NCBI RefSeq assembly: GCF_004348325.1
Contig: NZ_SMKF01000014.1
Location: 1-64,000, forward strand
Direction: 5' to 3'
Length of the DNA: 64,000 nucleotides
Origin: Micromonospora sp. KC213
GTDB taxonomy: Bacteria > Actinomycetota > Actinomycetes > Mycobacteriales > Micromonosporaceae
Position numbers and translations under genes: made by a program. Position 1 is the stretch's first letter, and each line of letters starts with the position of its first letter. Below the pieces are notes generated by a model. It saw only the letters and a program-made list of their open reading frames with translations. It was not told the origin of the DNA and did not search any database. Positions 58,382 through 64,000 of the stretch are shown here, piece after piece.

Positions 58382-59497
58382 ATGACGGTCGACAATGCGG
58401 TCCGGGCGAGTTTTCCCCGGCTCACCGACCCGTTCCGGCACGAACTGCTGGTCCACTGCTACCGGATGCTCGGCTCGATGCACGACGCCGAGGACCTGGT
58501 CCAGGAGACCTACCTGCGCGCCTGGCGGTCGTACGACGGTTTCGAGGGGCGGTCCTCGCTACGCACCTGGCTGTACCGGATCGCCACCACCGCCTGCCTG
58601 CGTGCGTTGGAGAACCGCAGCCGCCGGCCGCTGCCGGTGGGGCTCGGCGCGCCGAACGCCGACCCGGACGCGCACCTGACCCGCGACGGCGGCACCGACT
58701 GGCTGGAACCGGTTCCGGACGCGATGCTCCGGTGGGAGCAGGAGGACCCGGCCGCCATCGTCAGCGCCCGGCAGAGCGTCCGGCTGGCGTTCGTCGCCGC
58801 GCTGCAACACCTGCCGCCGCGACAGCGGGCCGTGCTGATCCTGCGGGACGTGCTCCAGTGGCGGGCGGCCGAGGTCGCCGACCTGCTGGAGCTCAGCACC
58901 GCGGCGGTCAACAGCCTGCTGCAGCGGGCCCGGGCGAGCCTGGACGCCCTGGCCCCCCGGGAGGAGCAGGTCGCCGAGCCTACCGGCGCGGCGGAACGCG
59001 AACTGCTCGACCGGTACGTGACGGCGTTCGAGAACAAGGACATCGCCGGGCTGGTGCAGCTGTTCGCGCCGGACGCGGTGTGGGAGATGCCGCCGTACCT
59101 CGGGTGGTACCACGGGCCGGCCGACATCGGCCGGCACCTGGCGCTGCGGTGCCTGTCGGATCCCGGGCCGGTACGGCTGGTGCCGGCCGGCGCCAACGGC
59201 CAGCCCGGCCTGGCCACCTACATGGCCGGCGACGGCGGCGACTTCCGGCTGGTCAACCTCCAGGTGCTCACCGTGGTCGGGGCGGCGGTCGTCCGGGTCA
59301 CCGCGTTCTCCGACCCGTCGCTGTTCGCGGTGTTCGGGCTTCCCGTGTCGGCGTCCGGGCGGCGTCTCGACGAGCTGGCCTCGGCGGGGCAGCCCGACGC
59401 GACACCGGACGGCACCGGACGGCTGACCGACCGACCCGCCGCCGGGGGCGCGGAGGTCGGGCGACGGCTCCCCGCCGATCTCGCCGGCCGTTCCTGA
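58382..59497 (+). CDS. ECF sigma factor with C-terminal SnoaL-like domain (SigG/TIGR02960-type)
   Basis: 371 aa. The sigma-2 region is FRHELLVHCYRMLGSMHDAE, DLVQETYLRAWRSYDGF and RTWLYRIATTACLRAL; the sigma-4 region is LPPRQRAVLILRDVLQWRAA with STAAVNSLLQRARASL. The last 150 residues form a SnoaL/NTF2-like domain (YVTAFENKDIAGLVQLFAPD, AFSDPSLFAVFGLPV) that replaces a separate anti-sigma in this class. The ATG 58382 follows GGGAGGGCAGGCG. It lies just beyond the last cluster-element site, so whether it belongs to the cluster is open. Confidence 0.92.
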   Translation: MTVDNAVRASFPRLTDPFRHELLVHCYRMLGSMHDAEDLVQETYLRAWRSYDGFEGRSSLRTWLYRIATTACLRALENRSRRPLPVGLGAPNADPDAHLTRDGGTDWLEPVPDAMLRWEQEDPAAIVSARQSVRLAFVAALQHLPPRQRAVLILRDVLQWRAAEVADLLELSTAAVNSLLQRARASLDALAPREEQVAEPTGAAERELLDRYVTAFENKDIAGLVQLFAPDAVWEMPPYLGWYHGPADIGRHLALRCLSDPGPVRLVPAGANGQPGLATYMAGDGGDFRLVNLQVLTVVGAAVVRVTAFSDPSLFAVFGLPVSASGRRLDELASAGQPDATPDGTGRLTDRPAAGGAEVGRRLPADLAGRS

Positions 59498-59508
59498 CCG
59501 TCGACGCG

Positions 59509-59545
59509 CGGACGCGGGTGCCGGCCGTGCCGACACCCGCGTCCG
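59509..59545. terminator. Hairpin between the convergent sigma factor and cellulase genes
   Basis: A perfect 12-bp stem (59509-59520 with 59534-59545) and a 13-nt loop, 12 bp after the sigma factor stop and just before the cellulase stop at 59553. Confidence 0.75.
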
Positions 59546-59552
59546 GGGCTGG

Positions 59553-61649
59553 TCAGCCGGTGACGCCGGTGACCGTGCTGCCCGACTTGGTCACCCGGTA
59601 GCTGACCTGCTCACCGCTCCAGAAGTGGAAGGTGAGGGTGACGGGCCGGTTCTCGGCGACATCGGCGAAGAAGGTCGAGGTCAGGGTGATCTGGTTGGCG
59701 CTGTAGTTCGGCGCGAACGTCACGTCGAACTCCTTGTACGACGTCCAGTCGTGCGGACCCGCGTTGCTGCCGTCGGCGTACTTGGCCTCCATCGTGGCGA
59801 GCTGATCACCGCGGAACTGGGTGGGGATGGCGAACGAACTGGTCGTCCCGGTGGCGTTGGACAGCACCGGCCGGTCGTAGCTGATCACGTTGACCCGCCA
59901 GGGTACGCCCGCCGAGAACCGCAGGTGCAGCGTCGCGTTGACCCCGTACGCCCGGTTGCCGGTCAGCCGGGTGAGCGCGGCGGCGGTGAAGGTCAGCTGG
60001 TCGCCGGAGACGGTGTAGTCGGTGCCCCGGACCAGGTCGGTGTCGCCCTGCCGGACCCCGACGAAGGACGTGCCGTTGAGGTTCAACGTGAGGGTCTTGC
60101 TGGTGATGGCGGTGGCCTTCGCGTTGAACAGCAGGTCCGACGAGGCGGTGCCGGAGCGGGTCGTCCAGCTCGACTTGATCTGGGCGAACAGCTCCGGGTC
60201 CTTCCAGACGAAGGAGGTCCGGTCGAAGTGCTGCCCGTTGTCCCAGAGCATGGTGGTCAGCTGTCGGGTGCGCGCGTAGTGGCCGAGGAACTCGAAGAAC
60301 TTGAGCTTCTCGCCCTGCTCGATGGTGCCGGTGTGCCGGTCGAAGCCGAGCAGGCCGTACTCGCCGATGATGACCGGGATGCGTCGGGAGACGAACGAGT
60401 TGTAGACCCGGTCGAAGGAGTCGGTGAGGTCCTTCTGGACGGTGGCGTCGAAGCGGGTGCCACCGGCCACGTTCACGCTGAACGGCCAGTACCCGTAGAA
60501 GTGCACGGTCGCGATCAGGTTCGGGTCGTTGAGGGTGTTGAACGTGGACAGCAGCTCGTCGACCCGGGGCTGCTCCGAGGAGGTGTGCAGGCTGGGCAGC
60601 ACCAGCAGCCGGTTGGCGTTGTTGCCGCCGGAGGCGCGCACGATCCGGTGGAAGGACGTGTTCAGTTCGTGCAGCAGCGCCGCGTTCTGGGCGTCGCCGG
60701 AACTGCCGGTGAACTGCGGCTCGTTGACGCTCTCGAAGACCAGCTTGGACGAGTGGTTGCGGAACGTGTTCGACAGCTGGGTCCAGATCGCGTTGTACCT
60801 GTTCAGCACGTTGGTGCGGTCGGTGGGCATGGTGTTGATCCACTGCCACGAGTCGTGATGGATGTTGATCATCACGTAGAACCCGTCGGCGAGCGCCCAG
60901 TCGACCACCTCCTTGACCCGGTTGAGGTAGGCGGCCTCGATGGTGTGGCTCGGTGCCCCGCCGAGGTGCGCCGACCAGGTCACCGGGATGCGGATGCTCT
61001 TGAAGCCCTGTGCCCTGACGTTGTCCAACAGCGCCTCGGTGATCCGCGGGTTGCCCCAGGCGGTCTCGTCGTCACCGACGGCGTCGAGCGAGTTGCCCAG
61101 GTTCCAGCCGGGTTGCATCGCGGCGACCTCGGCCATCGCGTCACCGGTCGGTGGCGGGGTGGTAGGTGGCGGCGTGGTCGGCGGCGGCGTGGTCGGCGGC
61201 GGGGTTTCTCCGACGGAGCCGGTGCAGGTGACCCCGTTGAGGGCGAAGGTGGTGGGCGCGGTGTTGGCACCGGACCACGAGCCGTTGAAGCCGAACGACA
61301 CCGACCCGTTGGTGGGGATGCGGGCGTTGTAGCTGACGTTGCGGGCGGTCACCTGGTCCCCTGAGGAGGTGACGGTGGCGTTCCAGACTTGGGTCACCCG
61401 CTGGCCGGAGGGGAACGTCCAGACCAGGTTCCAGCCGTTGACCGGGTCGCCGAGGTTGTTGATGGTGACGTTCGCACCGAACCCGCCCGGCCACTGGGAG
61501 GAGGTCGCGTAGGTCACCTTGCAGCCCACGGCGGCCTGCGCGGAGCCGGCGACCGTCAGGCCCAGGCCCGCCGCCAGCAGGGCGGCTCCGGTCGCGGCCA
61601 GGCCCAGCCGCCATCGTGTTCTCCGTAGGGTGCCTCGTAGTCGGGTCAT
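59553..61649 (-). CDS. Secreted GH5 cellulase with N-terminal CBM2 and C-terminal X2-type domain
   Basis: 698 aa. The signal peptide (LGLAATGAALLAAGLGLTVA, ending AQA) is residues 1-39. A CBM2 cellulose-binding domain follows (CKVTYATSSQWPGGFGANVT to ALNGVTCTG, about 42-140), then a repeated PPPTTPP linker. The GH5 catalytic domain starts at AEVAAMQPGWNLGNSLDAVG; the acid/base Glu is in VNEPQF and the nucleophile Glu in VIIGEYGLLG. A CBM_X2-like domain lies at about 530-620, with a final beta domain after it. The ATG 61649 follows GAGGAG. It is an endoglucanase secreted for plant-biomass use. A 15-bp palindrome lies 95 bp upstream. Confidence 0.93.
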   Translation of the reverse strand: MTRLRGTLRRTRWRLGLAATGAALLAAGLGLTVAGSAQAAVGCKVTYATSSQWPGGFGANVTINNLGDPVNGWNLVWTFPSGQRVTQVWNATVTSSGDQVTARNVSYNARIPTNGSVSFGFNGSWSGANTAPTTFALNGVTCTGSVGETPPPTTPPPTTPPPTTPPPTGDAMAEVAAMQPGWNLGNSLDAVGDDETAWGNPRITEALLDNVRAQGFKSIRIPVTWSAHLGGAPSHTIEAAYLNRVKEVVDWALADGFYVMINIHHDSWQWINTMPTDRTNVLNRYNAIWTQLSNTFRNHSSKLVFESVNEPQFTGSSGDAQNAALLHELNTSFHRIVRASGGNNANRLLVLPSLHTSSEQPRVDELLSTFNTLNDPNLIATVHFYGYWPFSVNVAGGTRFDATVQKDLTDSFDRVYNSFVSRRIPVIIGEYGLLGFDRHTGTIEQGEKLKFFEFLGHYARTRQLTTMLWDNGQHFDRTSFVWKDPELFAQIKSSWTTRSGTASSDLLFNAKATAITSKTLTLNLNGTSFVGVRQGDTDLVRGTDYTVSGDQLTFTAAALTRLTGNRAYGVNATLHLRFSAGVPWRVNVISYDRPVLSNATGTTSSFAIPTQFRGDQLATMEAKYADGSNAGPHDWTSYKEFDVTFAPNYSANQITLTSTFFADVAENRPVTLTFHFWSGEQVSYRVTKSGSTVTGVTG

Positions 61650-61743
61650 GGTGCTCCTCGGGGGGATGGGGGTGGCGGTGTGGGGTTGGACCACCTGGGT
61701 GTCTCCCGATACGGGTGAGACGTCCAGGTCAACCCGAGGTTAA

Positions 61744-61758
61744 GTTTGGAATCCAAAC
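61744..61758. promoter_or_regulatory. Palindrome upstream of the cellulase gene
   Basis: GTTTGGAATCCAAAC is a perfect inverted repeat of 7-bp arms around one central base. A TTGACC -35-like sequence follows on the minus strand near 61730-61725. It has the look of an operator or activator site for the cellulase, but it does not match the CebR operator. Confidence 0.45.
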
Positions 61759-61866
61759 ATTGTCAATCGGTGGAAACCTATATGAGGAATACCGCCGACT
61801 CAGGCCGTGATCACCATGGGTGACGGAACGCCGTCCCGCCCCGGCACCCCCGACTAGGATCGGACC

Positions 61867-62655
61867 GTGGCTGCTCATGCCGGTGTGATCGAGGCCCTCC
61901 GGGCCGACCCGACGATGTCCGCACTGCACCGTTCGCTGGACAGCTACTACGGCGACCCGGCGCGGGACGCGGCGATGGACGCGTTCTACGCCCCCTTCGT
62001 CCGTCCCGGGGATCTCGTCGTCGACATCGGCGCGCACGTCGGCGACCGCCTCGGCAGTTTCCGCCGGCTCGGGGCCCGCGTGGTGGCCGTGGAGCCGCAA
62101 CCGCTCTGCATGCGCGCCCTGCGGGCCATCCACGGCGACGACGACCAGGTCACGCTGGTCGAGGCGGCCTGCGGCGGACAGTCCGGGCAGGTCCGACTGC
62201 ACGTCAACTCCGCCAACCCCACGGTCTCCACCGCCTCCGCCGATTTCCTGCGGGCGGCCGACGGTGCCGCCGGTTGGGAGGGCCAGACCTGGGACACCGA
62301 GATCACCGTCGCCGCGACCACGCTCGACGCACTCATCGACGCGTACGGCGTGCCCACCTTCGTCAAAATCGACGTCGAGGGCTTCGAGAGCGAGGTGCTG
62401 GCCGGGCTGACCCGTCCGGTGCCCGCGCTCTCCTTCGAGTTCACCACCATCGAACGCCAGGCCGCGATCCGGTGCCTCGATCGGGCGACCGCCCTCGGAT
62501 TCCGCGACTTCACCTTCGCCCTCGGCGACGAGATGTCGATGGCCCGACCGGCCTGGTCGTCGGCGGCGGACGTCGCCGACGACCTGCGCGCCCTGCCGCA
62601 CGCGGCCAACTCCGGCGACGTCTACTGCCTGTCGCAGCCGCTGCGCCCGCGCTGA
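61867..62655 (+). CDS. FkbM-family methyltransferase
   Basis: 262 aa. The SAM-binding motif is GDLVVDIGAHVGDRLGSFRR, followed by VVAVEPQPLCMRAL, and the family block FVKIDVEGFESEVLAG and FEFTTIERQ. FkbM-type enzymes O-methylate sugars and polyketides. The GTG 61867 is the only start that keeps the full N-terminus. The gene is beyond the cellulase, outside the enediyne regulon, and probably belongs to unrelated polysaccharide or glycolipid metabolism. Confidence 0.9.
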   Translation: MAAHAGVIEALRADPTMSALHRSLDSYYGDPARDAAMDAFYAPFVRPGDLVVDIGAHVGDRLGSFRRLGARVVAVEPQPLCMRALRAIHGDDDQVTLVEAACGGQSGQVRLHVNSANPTVSTASADFLRAADGAAGWEGQTWDTEITVAATTLDALIDAYGVPTFVKIDVEGFESEVLAGLTRPVPALSFEFTTIERQAAIRCLDRATALGFRDFTFALGDEMSMARPAWSSAADVADDLRALPHAANSGDVYCLSQPLRPR

Positions 62656-62688
62656 CCCGACGACGGGCGACCGTCGACCGACCCGATC

Positions 62689-63024
62689 TCAGGCGGTGCG
62701 GGGGGCGTACATGATGACCGCGACGCCGAGCAGGCAGATCGCCGCGCCGATGAGATCCCACCGGTCGGGGCGGAACCCGTCCACCAGCACACCCCAGGCC
62801 AGCGAACCAGCGACGAACACCCCGCCGTACGCGGCGAGCACCCGGCCGAAGTTCGGGTCGGCCTGGAAGGTGGCGACGAGACCGTAGGCGCCGAGGGCGA
62901 TCATTCCGGCGGCGATCCACCACAGGCCGCGGTGCTCCCGCCAGCCCTGCCAGACCAACCAGGCACCGCCGATCTCGGCGAGCGCGGCGAGCGCGAACAG
63001 CAACAACGAACGGACAACGGCCAC
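62689..63024 (-). CDS. YnfA/UPF0060-family small membrane protein
   Basis: 111 aa with four hydrophobic helices. [38 protein letters not shown] and [20 protein letters not shown] match the UPF0060 (YnfA) family, an SMR-like group of unknown or weak efflux function. The start is GTG 63024. It is convergent with the FkbM gene. Confidence 0.93.
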   Translation of the reverse strand: MAVVRSLLLFALAALAEIGGAWLVWQGWREHRGLWWIAAGMIALGAYGLVATFQADPNFGRVLAAYGGVFVAGSLAWGVLVDGFRPDRWDLIGAAICLLGVAVIMYAPRTA

Positions 63025-63274
63025 GGCTTCGGACCGTACGCCGGCCGTGCGACGGCACCGGAACCGGGCGGCGACACTTCGTCACCCAACGTGGTCGGCG
63101 ACACGCACATCCGGCAGGTCGTCGCCACGCTGGCCTGGAACGTGCTGGGCGTGGTCGATGTCTGCAACGCCCGGCGACTGCCGGGGTCCGACCGCACCGC
63201 TGACCCGGGCGAAGCCGATCCGTCATCTGCCGGTGCACGGCATAAATGCTGGATATGCAGGGTAAATCGAGCTC
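63025..63274. other. Intergenic region between YnfA and the HATPase gene
   Basis: 250 bp between two divergent starts. GC falls near 63240-63270, where a promoter for the HATPase gene is likely (for example TATGCAGGGTAAA around 63254). I found no gene, hairpin or cluster element. Confidence 0.4.
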
Positions 63275-63703
63275 ATGGGACAGCTGCGCACCTCTCCTCC
63301 ACCACCGCGAGCCACCGAGCTGCGGCAGTGGGAGCTGGTCCGCCCGGCCGACCTACGCGGCCTGCGGGCGTCCCTGCACGAGGCGCTCACCGGCGAGGAA
63401 CTGCTCGCCGGTGAGCGGTTGGACGAGGTCCCCGAGCTGGTCGCCCTGGTCGCCAGCGAGTTGGCCACCAACGCCCTACGGCACGGCAGGCCACCGACGA
63501 CCGTCCGGCTGCTACTCGCCGGCGACTGGTTCGTCCTGGAGGTCGCCGACCACGATCTGAGCACCATCCCGGAGCTGTCCGACACCCTCCCGCTGGGGGC
63601 CGGCGGCCGTGGCCTTCAGATCGCCCAGGCGCTCGCCCTGGACGTCGGTTGGTACGCCACCCCGGACACCAAGAACATCTGGGCGTCGTTCTCCCGGCAC
63701 TGA
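63275..63703 (+). CDS. ATP-binding anti-sigma-factor-like protein (HATPase_c, RsbW/SpoIIAB-like)
   Basis: 142 aa. ELVALVASELATNALRHGRP carries the N-box (E...N) of the GHKL ATPase fold, VLEVADHDLS and GAGGRGLQIAQALA the G boxes. Stand-alone proteins of this kind are very common in actinomycetes and work as serine kinases or anti-sigma factors. The start ATG 63275 is given by the sequence around it; no strong ribosome site is visible. Confidence 0.85.
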   Translation: MGQLRTSPPPPRATELRQWELVRPADLRGLRASLHEALTGEELLAGERLDEVPELVALVASELATNALRHGRPPTTVRLLLAGDWFVLEVADHDLSTIPELSDTLPLGAGGRGLQIAQALALDVGWYATPDTKNIWASFSRH

Positions 63704-63718
63704 CCACCGGCGGCGCGG

Positions 63719-64000
63719 TCAGTCCTCGGTCGGGATCGGGTCGTCGTACTCGCCGGACGGGCCGGCGTACCGCTCGCCGTTCACCTGCGGCCAGGGGTTC
63801 GGGGTGCAGCCGTGCAGGCCCAACGTCTGCTGCTGCATGACCGGCGCCGGACCGCCCCGCCGGGGGCAGAGCTGGTGGCCCTCACCCAACCGGTGACCGA
63901 CCTCGTGGTTGAGCAGGTAGGCCCGGTAGGTGGCCAGGTCGCTGGCGAAGTGGGGTACGCCGCGCGCCCAGCGGGCCACGTTGATCACCACCCGGTCGCC
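63719..64000 (-). CDS. DUF3152 zinc-metalloprotease-like protein, partial
   Basis: The C-terminal part of a gene whose start lies past the right edge; 93 residues are visible. HEVGHRLGEGHQLCPRRGGP contains HExxH plus a third His, a zinc-binding signature, and PVMQQQTLGLHGCTPNPWPQ matches the C-terminal end of DUF3152 proteins. These are exported actinobacterial proteins of unknown substrate. Confidence 0.85.
   Translation of the reverse strand, partial: GDRVVINVARWARGVPHFASDLATYRAYLLNHEVGHRLGEGHQLCPRRGGPAPVMQQQTLGLHGCTPNPWPQVNGERYAGPSGEYDDPIPTED

Noticed and set aside
1..64000. tRNA or rRNA genes, insertion sequences, integrases or phage genes
   Set aside because: I looked for conserved tRNA arms, transposase motifs and terminal inverted repeats and saw none; a dedicated scan would be more sensitive.

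Overview
High-GC (about 73%) DNA with frequent GTG/TTG starts, tight ATGA/GTGA gene overlaps and secreted CBM2/GH5 and ricin-domain glycoside hydrolases. This points to an actinomycete of the Micromonosporaceae, probably a Micromonospora; that is an inference from gene content, not a database result. The centre of the window is an enediyne antibiotic gene cluster running from about 8.3 to 58.2 kb, flanked by housekeeping and carbohydrate genes.

Layout. 0-6.3 kb: a membrane protein, a DUF5946 protein, an N-terminally truncated MDMPI-type gene, a large secreted glycoside hydrolase under a LacI-type palindrome, and a decayed lipoprotein. 6.3-8.1 kb: divergent MerR and AraC regulators. 8.3-20.4 kb (minus strand, one operon): UnbL/DUF1702 protein, UnbV (E5), UnbU (E4), the 1924-aa enediyne polyketide synthase, the E10-type thioesterase, an E6-type flavin reductase and a P450. 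20.6-28.1 kb: a second DUF1702 gene, two AhpD-like paralogues, an extended SDR, an HxlR regulator, and a GMC oxidoreductase with a small partner. 28.3-30.9 kb (plus strand): a His-rich membrane protein, a CopC-like protein, a TIGR03084 protein and chorismate mutase. 31.0-35.5 kb: multicopper oxidase, SgcF-like epoxide hydrolase, FAD oxidoreductase and SgcJ-like protein. 35.9-43.3 kb: an aromatic acyl-appendage block of HsaA-type monooxygenase, free-standing condensation enzyme, A-PCP didomain, P450, 4-hydroxymandelate synthase and MbtH. 43.5-46.6 kb: an orphan solute-binding protein and an MFS pump. 46.8-52.3 kb: a seven-gene ACP/aminotransferase/thioesterase/dehydratase-like/KS/KS-like/ligase operon. 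52.7-58.2 kb: a RibD-type reductase, a KASIII-like protein with an altered active site plus ACP plus adenylation enzyme, and a second MFS pump. 58.4-64 kb: an ECF sigma factor, a GH5 cellulase, an FkbM methyltransferase, a YnfA protein, a HATPase anti-sigma-like protein and a partial DUF3152 gene.

How the genes may work together. The PKS, UnbL/U/V and E10 build the polyene precursor of the enediyne core. The epoxide hydrolase and SgcJ-like gene favour a nine-membered type. Chorismate mutase and HmaS would supply 4-hydroxymandelate. The A-PCP adenylation domain has Gln where amino-acid-activating domains carry the amino-binding Asp, so it may load this hydroxy acid, and the SgcC5-like condensation enzyme would attach it to the core. 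Two further ACP-based pathways probably make other appendages.

Regulation. Thirteen copies of a 17-bp element, consensus CATCTYCNNGRTTGCGC, lie upstream of nearly every transcription unit from 20.4 to 58.2 kb, always on the strand opposite to the downstream gene. In ten cases a -10-like hexamer (CAGGAT and variants) follows at 20-21 nt. This looks like a cluster-wide regulon, possibly run by the AraC regulator at 7.4 kb.
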